The notes under the pieces were generated by a model that saw only the letters and a program-made list of their open reading frames with translations, did no database searches and was not told where the DNA came from. The translations under genes were made by a program, and so were the position numbers. Of a DNA stretch of 64,000 bases, positions 9,690-18,296 are shown one piece after another. The stretch covers positions 124,001 through 188,000 of the forward strand of contig NZ_QJUI01000007.1 in the NCBI RefSeq assembly GCF_004327285.1. The letters run 5' to 3'. The stretch's first letter is position 1; every line of letters starts with the position of its first letter. The DNA is from Phytopseudomonas daroniae. GTDB taxonomy: Bacteria > Pseudomonadota > Gammaproteobacteria > Pseudomonadales > Pseudomonadaceae.

Positions 9690-10994
9690 GTGAAACCGGT
9701 CAAAGTAGGCATCTGTGGGCTGGGTACCGTCGGTGGCGGTACCGTCAATGTGCTCAAGCGCAACGCCGAGGAAATCGCGCGTCGTGCCGGGCGCGGCATC
9801 GAGGTAGCGCAGATCGCTACCCGTACACCGAAGCCTCAGTACCAGACGACCGGCGTGACCATTACCGACGATGTCTTCGCGGTAGCCAGCAACCCCGAGA
9901 TCGACATCGTCGTAGAGCTGATCGGTGGCTACAGCATCGCCCGTGATCTGGTGCTCAAGGCCATCGACAACGGCAAGCACGTGGTGACCGCCAACAAGGC
10001 GCTGATCGCCGTGCACGGCAACGAGATTTTCGCCCGCGCCCGCGAGAAGGGCGTGATCGTCGCCTTCGAAGCGGCGGTGGCCGGTGGCATTCCGGTGATC
10101 AAGGCGATTCGCGAAGGTCTGGCGGCCAACCGTATCAACTGGCTGGCCGGGATCATCAACGGCACCGGTAACTTCATCCTCAGTGAAATGCGTGAGAAGG
10201 GCCGTACCTTCGAAGACGTGCTGGCCGAGGCGCAGGCACTGGGTTATGCCGAGGCCGATCCGACCTTCGATGTGGAAGGTATCGACGCTGCCCACAAGCT
10301 GACCATTCTGGCGTCCATCGCCTTCGGTATCCCGCTGCAGTTCGACAAGGCCTACACCGAAGGCATTACCAAGCTGACCACTGCTGACGTCAACTACGCC
10401 GAGGCGCTGGGCTACCGCATCAAGCACCTGGGCGTGGCGCGCCGTACCGAAGCCGGTATCGAGTTGCGCGTGCACCCGACGCTGATTCCGGCCGACCGCC
10501 TGATCGCCAACGTCAACGGCGTGATGAATGCGGTGATGGTCAATGGTGACGCCGCTGGCAGCACGCTGTTCTACGGCGCTGGCGCTGGCATGGAAGCGAC
10601 CGCTTCGGCGGTGGTGGCGGATCTCGTCGACGTGGTGCGTGCCCTGACCACCGACCCGACCAACCGCGTACCGCACCTGGCCTTCCAGCCGGACTCGCTG
10701 TCCGACCATCCGATCCTGTCGATCGCTGACTGCGAAAGCGCCTATTACCTGCGCATTCAGGCCAAGGATCGCCCTGGCGTGCTGGCCCAGGTGGCGAGCA
10801 TCCTGTCGGAGCGCGGCATCAACATCGAATCGATCATGCAGAAAGAAGTCGAAGAACAGGACGGCCTGGTGCCGATGATCCTGGTCACTCATCGCGTTGC
10901 CGAGCAGCGCATGAACGGCGCCATTGCAGCACTGGAAGCGCTGACCGACGTGGTCGGTAACGTCGTGCGCATCCGCGTCGAACAACTGAACTGA
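9690..10994 (+). CDS. hom: Homoserine dehydrogenase
   Basis: This enzyme reduces aspartate semialdehyde to homoserine for threonine and methionine synthesis. The 434 residues contain the Rossmann motif GICGLGTVGGGTV (residues 8-20), the catalytic block (ANKALIAVHG, AAVAGGIPVIKAI, NGTGNFIL) and a C-terminal ACT domain (RIQAKDRPGVLAQVASIL, about 350-430), which usually gives threonine feedback. It begins with GTG, with GGGGAG seven bases upstream. Unlike E. coli ThrA there is no fused aspartokinase. thrC follows after a repeat-filled gap. Confidence 0.97.
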   Translation: MKPVKVGICGLGTVGGGTVNVLKRNAEEIARRAGRGIEVAQIATRTPKPQYQTTGVTITDDVFAVASNPEIDIVVELIGGYSIARDLVLKAIDNGKHVVTANKALIAVHGNEIFARAREKGVIVAFEAAVAGGIPVIKAIREGLAANRINWLAGIINGTGNFILSEMREKGRTFEDVLAEAQALGYAEADPTFDVEGIDAAHKLTILASIAFGIPLQFDKAYTEGITKLTTADVNYAEALGYRIKHLGVARRTEAGIELRVHPTLIPADRLIANVNGVMNAVMVNGDAAGSTLFYGAGAGMEATASAVVADLVDVVRALTTDPTNRVPHLAFQPDSLSDHPILSIADCESAYYLRIQAKDRPGVLAQVASILSERGINIESIMQKEVEEQDGLVPMILVTHRVAEQRMNGAIAALEALTDVVGNVVRIRVEQLN

Positions 10995-11000
10995 GGGCAG

Positions 11001-11155
11001 CTACAGGCTGCAAGCTTCAAGCTGCAAGAGGGGCCTTTGGGTTCACTGCTCGCTTGATGAACTGAACTTGAACACCGCAGCAGGGGAGAAGCGATAAGCC
11101 GCGAGCGAAGGCACTTGTGCTTTCGCTTGAAGCTTGAAGCTTGAAGCTTGCCGCT
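11001..11155. repeat. CTTGAAGCTTG-type palindrome between hom and thrC
   Basis: The left arm (GGCTGCAAGCTTCAAGCTGCAAG) and the right arm, with CTTGAAG repeated three times followed by CTTGCCGC, flank about 80 bases. The element resembles the one after ffh. It ends 21 bases before the thrC ATG, so it must lie in the thrC leader if the two genes share a transcript. Confidence 0.72.
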
Positions 11156-11176
11156 CAAACCGAAGGTTTGCAGAAA

Positions 11177-12586
11177 ATGCGCTATATCAGCACTCGCGGC
11201 CAGGCACCGGCCCTGAATTTCGAAGATGTTCTGCTGGCCGGCCTGGCCAGTGATGGCGGCCTCTACGTGCCGGAAAACCTGCCGCGCTTTACCCAGGAGG
11301 AAATCGCTTCCTGGGCTGGCTTGCCGTATCACGAGCTGGCGTTCCGAGTGATGCGCCCGTTCGTCGATGGCAGCATTCCGGATGCGGATTTCAAGAAGAT
11401 TCTCGAAGACACCTACGGCGTGTTCGATCATGCCGCGGTGGCGCCGTTGCGCCAGCTGAACGGCAACGAGTGGGTGCTCGAGCTGTTCCATGGTCCGACC
11501 CTGGCGTTCAAGGATTTCGCCCTGCAGCTGCTCGGCCGCCTGCTCGATTACGTGCTGGCCAAGCGCAACGAGCGTGTGGTGATCATGGGCGCCACTTCCG
11601 GTGATACCGGTTCGGCGGCCATCGAAGGTTGCAAGGCCTGCGACAACGTCGATATCTTCATCATGCACCCGCACAACCGCGTGTCCGAAGTGCAGCGTCG
11701 GCAGATGACCACCATCCTGGGCGATAACATCCACAACATCGCCATCGAGGGTAACTTCGACGACTGCCAGGAGATGGTCAAGGCCAGCTTCGCCGACCAG
11801 GGTTTCCTCAAGGGCACTCGCCTGGTGGCGGTCAACTCGATCAACTGGGCGCGGATCATGGCCCAGATCGTTTACTACTTCCATGCCGCGTTGCAGCTCG
11901 GTGGGCCGGCGCGTTCGGTGGCCTTCTCCGTGCCGACCGGCAACTTCGGCGACATCTTCGCCGGTTACCTGGCGCGCAACATGGGCCTGCCGATCAGCCA
12001 ACTGATCGTCGCCACCAACCGCAACGACATCCTGCACCGCTTCATGAGCGGCAACCAGTACGCCAAGGGCGATCTGTATCCGACCTTGTCGCCGTCGATG
12101 GACATCATGGTGTCGTCGAACTTCGAGCGCCTGCTGTTCGACCTGCACGGTCGCAATGGCCCGTCGATCGCTGCGCTGATGAGCGAGTTCCGTCAGACCG
12201 GCGGTTTCACCGTCGAGGACGATCGCTGGACGGAGGCTCGCAAACTGTTCGACTCCCTGGCGGTGAGCGACGAGCAGACCTGCGAGACCATCGCCGAGGT
12301 GTATGCCGCTACCGGTGAGCTGCTCGACCCGCATACCGCCATTGGCGTGCGTGCCGGTCGCGAGTGCCGCCGTAGTCTGTCGGTGCCGATGGTGGTGCTG
12401 GGTACTGCGCACCCGGTCAAGTTTCCCGAGGCGGTGGAGAAAGCGGCAGTCGACCAGTCGCCCACGCTGCCGCCACACCTGGCCGACTTGTTCGAGCGTG
12501 AAGAGCGCTGCACGGTGCTGGCTAACGAGCTGACGGTCGTGCAGGAATTCTTGGCTGCCCACGGTAATCGCGGCAAGCCGCTCTGA
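11177..12586 (+). CDS. thrC: Threonine synthase
   Basis: ThrC converts phosphohomoserine to threonine with pyridoxal phosphate. The 469 residues start MRYISTRGQAPALNFEDVLL, the usual N-terminus; an in-frame upstream ATG lies inside the repeat and is unlikely. The PLP lysine lies in GPTLAFKDFALQ (about residue 115), and the phosphate-binding stretch is GATSGDTGSAAIEG. It completes the threonine branch with hom and is followed by a terminator. Confidence 0.97.
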   Translation: MRYISTRGQAPALNFEDVLLAGLASDGGLYVPENLPRFTQEEIASWAGLPYHELAFRVMRPFVDGSIPDADFKKILEDTYGVFDHAAVAPLRQLNGNEWVLELFHGPTLAFKDFALQLLGRLLDYVLAKRNERVVIMGATSGDTGSAAIEGCKACDNVDIFIMHPHNRVSEVQRRQMTTILGDNIHNIAIEGNFDDCQEMVKASFADQGFLKGTRLVAVNSINWARIMAQIVYYFHAALQLGGPARSVAFSVPTGNFGDIFAGYLARNMGLPISQLIVATNRNDILHRFMSGNQYAKGDLYPTLSPSMDIMVSSNFERLLFDLHGRNGPSIAALMSEFRQTGGFTVEDDRWTEARKLFDSLAVSDEQTCETIAEVYAATGELLDPHTAIGVRAGRECRRSLSVPMVVLGTAHPVKFPEAVEKAAVDQSPTLPPHLADLFEREERCTVLANELTVVQEFLAAHGNRGKPL

Positions 12587-12611
12587 TGCGCTGAGTGCTG
12601 TCAGTATCCGC

Positions 12612-12645
12612 AAGGCCGGTAACCGCAAGGTGCCGGCCTTTTTTT
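12612..12645 (+). terminator. Intrinsic terminator after thrC
   Basis: The stem AAGGCCGG / CCGGCCTT with a 13-base loop runs directly into seven T residues. It lies between the convergent thrC and endonuclease genes. Confidence 0.9.
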
Positions 12646-12673
12646 GTCTGGGAGGCTTCGACGTATTTGCGCC

Positions 12674-13396
12674 CTAGCTCCGACTCTTCACGGCAACAGG
12701 AGCCAGCGCGCAAAGGCCCTTGTCGAGCGGCCCGACGTAGGGGTTGGCCCAGCCCATCACGCAGCCCATCAGTTGGTTGCGCTGGCGCTCCCAGGGTTGT
12801 GCCGGGTAGGTCTTGTTCCAGGCGCTGAACAACTGGCGATTCTGCTTCGACAGTCTCAACTGGTAGCGGTCGCTCATGTACAGGTAGGTACGCGCGATCA
12901 TGCCGCGCACTTCCTTGCGGGGCATGACTTTGCGCGCCTTGAAGTCGACCACTGTTGGGCAGGCGCCATATTGGTTGGGTTGCTGGGGTAACCAGCCAAA
13001 ATCGTAGTTGCTGCGATCACCATTCACCTCGCCAATCGCGGGCACCAGGTTGTGCAAGTCGGCTTCGGCGCGGCGAAATACCTTGTCGTTCTTGCTGCAA
13101 TTCTTGCGCCCGCCGTGCTGCCAGCATTGGCGCTGATGGCCGATCTGCCAGGCCGATACGATGTGTTCCCATTCGATGCGTGCCGCGCGGTTGGCATTCT
13201 TGCGCGGGGTGTAGCCGCAGCTTTTCAGGTCGACGCGGTTGCCGCTGAAACTGCAGCCGCAGTAGAACTCCACCGACTGGCGCTCATAGAGTTTCCAGCC
13301 GATCTTCTTGGCTTCGCTGAAGGTTTGCGGTGGTGCGGCGGAGAGGGAGGTGGAGAGGGTGATGCAGAGCAAGGCGAGGAGGCTGCGGGACGACAT
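12674..13396 (-). CDS. Periplasmic/secreted endonuclease I (EndA/Vvn family)
   Basis: A 240-residue nuclease precursor with a signal peptide (about 1-20, LCITLSTSLSAAP). The core IEWEHIVSAWQIG carries the His-Me-finger catalytic histidine, and the downstream LHNLVPAIGEVNGDRSNYDF supplies the metal-binding Asn. The many cysteines (for example YCGCSF, CGYTP, CWQHGGRKNC, CP) fit the disulfide-rich Vvn/EndA structure, so it is probably active outside the cytoplasm and may serve DNA turnover or nutrient use. No inhibitor gene is beside it, as expected for an exported enzyme. Confidence 0.93.
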   Translation of the reverse strand: MSSRSLLALLCITLSTSLSAAPPQTFSEAKKIGWKLYERQSVEFYCGCSFSGNRVDLKSCGYTPRKNANRAARIEWEHIVSAWQIGHQRQCWQHGGRKNCSKNDKVFRRAEADLHNLVPAIGEVNGDRSNYDFGWLPQQPNQYGACPTVVDFKARKVMPRKEVRGMIARTYLYMSDRYQLRLSKQNRQLFSAWNKTYPAQPWERQRNQLMGCVMGWANPYVGPLDKGLCALAPVAVKSRS

Positions 13397-13610
13397 GCGG
13401 CTTTCCGGAAAAGTGGCGCATCATACCGGTTCGCTGCCGGATGCCAAGGCTAGCCAATTGATGGCGCGTCCGTTGCCTTCAGCCTTTTGCTCAACTGCGA
13501 AAGAGTCGGCGGATTTTTCTTCAGGGAGCCGATTTAATTGGCAAGATTTTTCCCCGTTGCATCATTCCCTTCGTATGATTCCAGGCTTGTTTCGCGAGAT
13601 CGAAATTAAT

Positions 13611-13653
13611 TACATGTGATGAATTGAAATATCACATGTGATGTTCTAGTCTG
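13611..13653 (+). promoter_or_regulatory. Promoter with palindromic operator-like site upstream of the PspA block
   Basis: A perfect 12-bp palindrome ATCACATGTGAT occupies 13632-13643. A second ACATGTGAT lies at 13613-13621, with centres 22 bp (two helical turns) apart. A -35-like TTGAAA (13625-13630) and a -10-like TAGTCT (13648-13653) are spaced 17 bp and enclose the palindrome. Transcription would then begin close to 13660, the first codon of the next gene. No sigma-54 motif with correct spacing is present. The assignment is from sequence only. Confidence 0.5.
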
Positions 13654-13659
13654 CGTTTC

Positions 13660-14274
13660 ATGGAAAACAAATCGTCAGCTCATTATCAGCGTCTTTTTCG
13701 CCAGCGTCTGCGCGAACAGGGGTTGGTGAAAAAGGAAGTCTGGATACTGCCCGAGCACGCCCAGCGGCTATCGGCAGTTGAACGAAAACTGCGCCAGCCC
13801 CAGTCGGAGCTGGCCTCAATGGAGGAGGGGGTGAGCATGCCTCAGGTTTGGACTGCACAAACGTTGTTCGATGCGCTGTCGGGGACAGAGCCGTTTGCCG
13901 ATGGCCGCGCCGCCATCGAGCTGATCCAGGGTGCCGACGCCAGTCTGCACGTGACCATGAAGGAATACGGTGATCTGCCGCTGTTCATCGCGGTATTCGG
14001 TGATCAGATCATCGTCGAGGCGCTGCTCTGGCCGGCCAGTGATGTGCGTGATACGGCCGCGTTCAACGAGGAAGTGCTGCGCAGCCACAAGCTGTTCCCG
14101 CTTTCCTGCGTCGGCCTGGAAACCCTGCCCGACGGGCAGGCCTGCTACACCATGTTCGGTGCCCTGAGCGCTTCGTCGATCCTGCCCAATGTGGTGCTGG
14201 AGATCGAAATGCTGGCGGACAACGTGATCAAGGCTACCGAAGCCTATGAAGATTTCCTCAAGGCCAGTGTGTAA
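13660..14274 (+). CDS. DUF2170 (YjfI-like) protein with N-terminal ribbon-helix-helix-like segment
   Basis: The 204-residue protein has a C-terminal DUF2170 domain (about 60-204), as in E. coli YjfI, which is encoded next to a PspA paralogue. Residues 23-46 (VKKEVWILPEHAQRLSAVERKL) read like a ribbon-helix-helix DNA-binding motif: a short strand, then two helices. No Shine-Dalgarno precedes ATG 13660, while a strong GGAGGAGGGGG stands before an in-frame ATG at 13837 (codon 60). So both a full-length and a 145-residue DUF2170-only product are possible. It is the first gene of the PspA-flotillin block. The molecular role of DUF2170 is unknown. Confidence 0.8.
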   Translation: MENKSSAHYQRLFRQRLREQGLVKKEVWILPEHAQRLSAVERKLRQPQSELASMEEGVSMPQVWTAQTLFDALSGTEPFADGRAAIELIQGADASLHVTMKEYGDLPLFIAVFGDQIIVEALLWPASDVRDTAAFNEEVLRSHKLFPLSCVGLETLPDGQACYTMFGALSASSILPNVVLEIEMLADNVIKATEAYEDFLKASV

Positions 14275-14286
14275 GGAGAAACGCTG

Positions 14287-14982
14287 ATGAACGTCTGGAG
14301 CAAATTGCTGACGGCACTGCGTGGCGGTGCCAATGAAGTGGGTGAAGCGCTGGTCGATGGGCAGGCTCTGCGCATCCTCGATCAGGAAATCCGCGACGCC
14401 GATATCGAGCTGCGCAAATCCAAGGAGGCCCTGGCCGAAATCATGGCCAAGCAGAAGCTGGCCGCCGAGCGTGCAGGTAAATCCGCCACCAAGGTCGCCG
14501 AGTACGAGCAATACGCGCTCAAGGCCCTTGAGGCGGGTAATGAAGAGCTGGCCACCGAAGTGGCTGGCAAGATCGCCAACCTGGAAATCGAGCTGGCCAG
14601 CGAGCGTGAACAGGCCGATGGTTATGCCGCCAGCGTGGCGCAACTGCGTAAGGCAGTGAGCCAGGCCGAGACCAATATCAAGCGCCTGAAACAGCAGGTG
14701 GATACGGTCAAGGCTACCGAAAGCGTGCAGAAGGCGCAGATGGCTGTGGCCCAGCGTTACGGCGGTTCCCAGGCCAAGCTGCACACGGCGGTCGAGTCGC
14801 TGGAGCGCATCAAGCAGCAGCAGGCCGAGCGTGCGGCGAAGATGGAGGCCGCCGCCGAACTGGCCGAAGCGTCCAACCTGGATGATTCGCTGGATGCCAA
14901 GTTGCGTGCGGCGGGTATCGTCGCTGACAAGACCAGTGCCAACAGCGTGCTGGCGCGCCTCAAGGACAAGGCCAAGCCCTGA
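14287..14982 (+). CDS. pspA: PspA/IM30 family envelope-stress protein
   Basis: A 231-residue PspA/IM30 (Vipp1, ESCRT-III superfamily) protein, nearly all coiled coil, expected to bind and stabilise stressed inner membrane. It begins MNVWSKLLTALRGGANEVGEAL, the amphipathic N-terminal helix, followed by long heptads (about 25-190). There is no signal or membrane helix. It lies 12 bases after the DUF2170 gene with AAGGAGA upstream. The arrangement resembles E. coli yjfI-yjfJ more than the pspABC operon: no pspB, pspC or pspF homologue is in the window. The symbol is given by family and it may equally be called yjfJ. Confidence 0.9.
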   Translation: MNVWSKLLTALRGGANEVGEALVDGQALRILDQEIRDADIELRKSKEALAEIMAKQKLAAERAGKSATKVAEYEQYALKALEAGNEELATEVAGKIANLEIELASEREQADGYAASVAQLRKAVSQAETNIKRLKQQVDTVKATESVQKAQMAVAQRYGGSQAKLHTAVESLERIKQQQAERAAKMEAAAELAEASNLDDSLDAKLRAAGIVADKTSANSVLARLKDKAKP

Positions 14983-15069
14983 GTCTTTCGGGCTCCAGGC
15001 AAGTGGTTGCGATGCGTCATGAATGGTGGGGCCACCAGGCTCCGCCATGTTTTTCAGGGATAGGAAATC

Positions 15070-15696
15070 ATGGAAATCTTCCTGCAGGTCTCGCTGGCTT
15101 TTCCCACGGTCATCTTCAGTTTCCTGCTGTGCCTGGCGGTGATCTATTGGGTCATCGTCGCCTTTGGCCTGATCGAGATCGATATGCTCGACATCGAGGC
15201 CGACTCCGCACTGGAAGGCCCGGCCGCGGCACTCCTGTCCAAACTCAAACTGCGTGATGTACCGCTCACCCTGGTACTGACCCTGCTGTTCTTCTTCGCC
15301 TGGTTCATCAGCTACTTCGTCGATCTCTGGCTGCTCAGCCTGTTGCCGCTGGAGTGGCTGCGCTATCCGCTGGGTGCGGTGGTGGCTGTGGCCGCGCTGT
15401 TTCTTGCCATACCCCCCTGCCGCTTGCTCTGCGCACCATTGCGTCCGCTGTTTCTCAAGCTGGAAGTGACCAGCAGCAAGAGCGTAATCGGCCAGACCGC
15501 GGTGGTGCGCAGCGGGCGAGTGACCGCCAGCCATGGCGAGGCGGTGCTGGAGGACGGTGGCGCGGGTCTGATCCTGCGGGTTCGGGCTGACGAGCAGCAA
15601 GATTTCAAGCGTGGCGACCGTGTCGTTTTACTGGAGTACCTGGAGGCGCAGCACGCTTACCGGGTCATAACTGAAGAGGAGTTCCGGGGGCTCTAA
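15070..15696 (+). CDS. YqiJ-like inner-membrane OB-fold protein (DUF1449)
   Basis: The 208-residue protein has a hydrophobic segment at about 10-35, two more at about 65-90 and 98-120, and a soluble C-terminal domain (about 130-208) that fits an OB-fold of the NfeD type (SVIGQTAVVRSGRVTASHGEAVL). In E. coli yqiJ precedes the flotillin yqiK, exactly as here (42-bp gap). NfeD/YqiJ proteins are thought to act as membrane partners of flotillins. ATAGGAAATC stands before ATG 15070. Confidence 0.85.
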   Translation: MEIFLQVSLAFPTVIFSFLLCLAVIYWVIVAFGLIEIDMLDIEADSALEGPAAALLSKLKLRDVPLTLVLTLLFFFAWFISYFVDLWLLSLLPLEWLRYPLGAVVAVAALFLAIPPCRLLCAPLRPLFLKLEVTSSKSVIGQTAVVRSGRVTASHGEAVLEDGGAGLILRVRADEQQDFKRGDRVVLLEYLEAQHAYRVITEEEFRGL

Positions 15697-15738
15697 GGCT
15701 CTGTCCGGTTCCACCTGTCTCAAAGGAGATTGAGCGCA

Positions 15739-17787
15739 ATGTATAACCTTCCACCGTCGCTGATACCCGTGCTGGTCGGGATCGGTCTGGCCGTCCTGCT
15801 GATCGTTGGGCTGCTGGCCTTGTTCAAGGCCTTCTACATCAAGGTTCCCCAGGGTACGGCACTGATAGTCAACGACATGTCGTCGACGCCCAAGGTGCAT
15901 TTCACCGGTGCGCTGGTGTACCCGGTGATCCATCTCAAGGAGTTCATGAAGATCTCCCTGATCACCCTGGAAGTCGACCGCCGCGCCAAGGACGGGCTGA
16001 TCTGCCGCGACAACATGCGCGCCGACATCACCGTGGCGTTCTACATGCGCGTCAACGAAACCCAGGAAGACGTGCTCAAGGTAGCCAAGGCCATCGGTGT
16101 GGAGCGTGCCTCCGATCGTGCGGCGGTGAACGAACTGTTCAACGCCAAGTTCTCCGAAGCCCTGAAGACCGTCGGCAAGCAGTTCGACTTCGTCCAGCTG
16201 TTCGAGAATCGCCAGGAGTTCCGTGATCGCATCGTCGAGGTGATCGGCAATGACCTCAACGGTTATGTGCTCGAAGACGTGGCCATCGATTACCTGGAAC
16301 AGACCGCCAAGAATTCGCTGGATCCGAGCAACATCCTCGATGCCGAAGGTATCCGCAAGATTACCCAACTGACCGCCGCACAGAACGTCATCACCAACGA
16401 GCTGGAGCGCAACGAAGAGCTGGCGATCAAGAAGAAGAACGTCGAAACCCGCGAGGCCACGCTTTCGCTCGAGCGTCAGCAGGCCGATGCCGAGGCCCGG
16501 CAGAAGCGCGAGATCGAGACCATCCGCGCCCGTGAGGAAGCGGAAACCCTGAAGGTTCGCGAAGAGGAACGCCTCAAGGCCGAGCAGGCGCGCATCCAGA
16601 CCCAGCAGGAGCTGGATATTCGTGCCGAGAACCATCAGCGCGAAGTTGAAGTGGCGCAGCAGAACCGCCAGCGTGCCGTGGTCATCGAGGTGGAGAAAGT
16701 CACCCGGGCCAAGGATCTGGAGGTGGTCGCCCGCGAGCGCGAAGTCGAGTTGCAGCGCATCGAGAAGGAAAAGGCGCTGGAAGAAGAGCGCAAGAACATC
16801 GCCAGCGTGGTGCGCGAGCGCGTCGCGGTCGAGAAGACCGTGGCTCAGGAAGAAGAGCGCATCAAGGAAGTCCGCGAGGTGTCCGAAGCCGAGCGCCTGA
16901 AGCAGGTCGTCGTGCTCAATGCCCAGGCCGAAGCCGAGCAGGAGCTGGTGCGTCAGGTCAAACAGGCGGAAGCCGACGAGACCCGCTCCAAGCACAAGGC
17001 GGTGGAAATCAACAACCTCGCCCAGGCCGAGCTGGAGGCTGCGGCCAAGAGCGCCGAGGCGAAGAAGAAGCTGGCCGAAGGTATCGAGGCCGAGCGCGCA
17101 GCGCCTGGCCTGGCCGATGCGCGCGTGCGTGAAGTCACCGCCGCGGCCAAGGAGAAGGAAGGTCTGGCCGAAGCACGCGTGCAGGCCGAACGCCTGATCG
17201 CCGAAGCCAAGGGCGAGCAGGAGAAGGGCCTGGCCCAGGCGCGCGTGACCGAAGCGCAGGCGGCGGCCAAGGAGAAGGACGGCCTGGCCGACGCCAAGGT
17301 GCTGGAAGAGAAGCTCGGCGCTCAGGCGCGCGGCGAAGAGCAGCTCGGTGTGGCCAAGGCCAAGGCAACCCAGGATCTGGGCATGGCCGAGGCGCAGGTA
17401 CTGCTCGAGCGTCTGAACGCAGAAGCGGAAGGCCTGGGCAAGAAGTTCGGTGCCCTCGACGCGCTCAGCGACAATGCGCGTCAGCACGAAGAGTTCCGCA
17501 TGCAGTTGGAAAAGAGCTTCGAGGAGGCCATGGCCGCCATCGCGGCGAACAAGGAGATCGCCAAGGATCAGGCCGAGGTGCTGGCCACGGCGCTGGCCAA
17601 GGCGAAGATCGAAATCGTCGGCGGCGAAGGCGACTTCTTCAACTCGTTCGCCAAGTCGCTGTCGGTGGGCAAGGCCATCGAGGGTGTGGTCGGCAAGAGC
17701 CCGGTGGTGCAGGACGTGCTGGCACGTCTGCTACAGGGCCGCGTGGCGGAAACCAAACCCACGCAGCCGGACGCCGAGCAGGCATGA
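15739..17787 (+). CDS. Flotillin (YqiK/Band 7 family)
   Basis: A 682-residue flotillin. It has an N-terminal membrane anchor (about 9-30), an SPFH/Band 7 domain (about 35-200), then a very long charged coiled coil (about 210-560). Within the coil, a roughly 20-residue unit, KEKxGLAxAxV, recurs about residues 455-560. The C-terminal part (about 560-682) is the flotillin oligomerisation region. AAAGGAGA precedes ATG 15739. Flotillins scaffold ordered membrane patches and often sit with NfeD/YqiJ proteins, here immediately upstream. It is longer than E. coli YqiK (553) because of the coil. Confidence 0.92.
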   Translation: MYNLPPSLIPVLVGIGLAVLLIVGLLALFKAFYIKVPQGTALIVNDMSSTPKVHFTGALVYPVIHLKEFMKISLITLEVDRRAKDGLICRDNMRADITVAFYMRVNETQEDVLKVAKAIGVERASDRAAVNELFNAKFSEALKTVGKQFDFVQLFENRQEFRDRIVEVIGNDLNGYVLEDVAIDYLEQTAKNSLDPSNILDAEGIRKITQLTAAQNVITNELERNEELAIKKKNVETREATLSLERQQADAEARQKREIETIRAREEAETLKVREEERLKAEQARIQTQQELDIRAENHQREVEVAQQNRQRAVVIEVEKVTRAKDLEVVAREREVELQRIEKEKALEEERKNIASVVRERVAVEKTVAQEEERIKEVREVSEAERLKQVVVLNAQAEAEQELVRQVKQAEADETRSKHKAVEINNLAQAELEAAAKSAEAKKKLAEGIEAERAAPGLADARVREVTAAAKEKEGLAEARVQAERLIAEAKGEQEKGLAQARVTEAQAAAKEKDGLADAKVLEEKLGAQARGEEQLGVAKAKATQDLGMAEAQVLLERLNAEAEGLGKKFGALDALSDNARQHEEFRMQLEKSFEEAMAAIAANKEIAKDQAEVLATALAKAKIEIVGGEGDFFNSFAKSLSVGKAIEGVVGKSPVVQDVLARLLQGRVAETKPTQPDAEQA

Positions 17788-17838
17788 CGCAAGATCCATG
17801 CGGCGTCGCTGACGCCGCATGAAAATATCAGCTTCACA

Positions 17839-17920
17839 GGTAGGAGCCGGCTTGCCGGCGATGGGGTTTTAACCGCGCCGCCGTTGGGGATATCGCTATC
17901 GCCGGCAAGCCGGCTCCTGC
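17839..17920. repeat. REPIN (paired REP sequences)
   Basis: Inverted arms GTAGGAGCCGGCTTGCCGG and CCGGCAAGCCGGCTCCTGC flank about 35 bases, the form of the widespread Pseudomonas REP doublet. It lies between the flotillin and the TerB-like gene and may protect or end the upstream mRNA. Confidence 0.9.
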
Positions 17921-17971
17921 AACGCGTTGCAGATATAGCGCCGCAGTCAATCAACCTACAAGGAATGTTTC

Positions 17972-18211
17972 ATGTCGGAATCAAGAGATTACCTGGAGAT
18001 GTCTTTCCGTTCGATCCAGTGCTTCGCCGATGACGGCCGCCTGGACGTCCAGGAACTGGGCTCGCTACTGGATATCGCCGAGCGCGATGGCGTGATCGAC
18101 GACAACGAGATCCGTGTGCTGACGCGGATCATCGCCCGGATCAAGCCGGAAGAGCTCGACCAGCCGATGCGCGACAAGCTCGCCGAGATCGCCAGGAAGA
18201 TCGGTGCCTGA
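17972..18211 (+). CDS. Small TerB-like protein
   Basis: A 79-residue, acidic, all-helical protein. The DDGRLDVQELGSLLDIAERDGVIDDNE segment has the paired acidic turns and helix spacing of TerB-like domains (a four-helix metal-binding fold tied to membrane-stress modules). It is half the length of TerB itself. AAGGAATG lies before the ATG. It sits between the flotillin and the giant ATPase on the same strand, so it is likely an accessory of that set. Recognition is by pattern only. Confidence 0.65.
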   Translation: MSESRDYLEMSFRSIQCFADDGRLDVQELGSLLDIAERDGVIDDNEIRVLTRIIARIKPEELDQPMRDKLAEIARKIGA

Positions 18212-18296
18212 GCACCGCTAGAAATCGCTTTTCGCGCCTTATCCTCGCGGTAGGCGCGCTTTTGCTTGCAGACAGCGCAGATTCAGGAAGACCACG

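Noticed and set aside
13539..13563. Sigma-54 promoter candidate (TTGGCAAG ... GTTGCAT) before the PspA block
   Set aside because: GG and GC are 17 bases apart, not the required 10.
13816..17487. Long minus-strand open frames (594 and 619 residues) opposite pspA, yqiJ-like and flotillin genes
   Set aside because: They mirror the coiled-coil codon pattern of the plus strand and show no protein family pattern.
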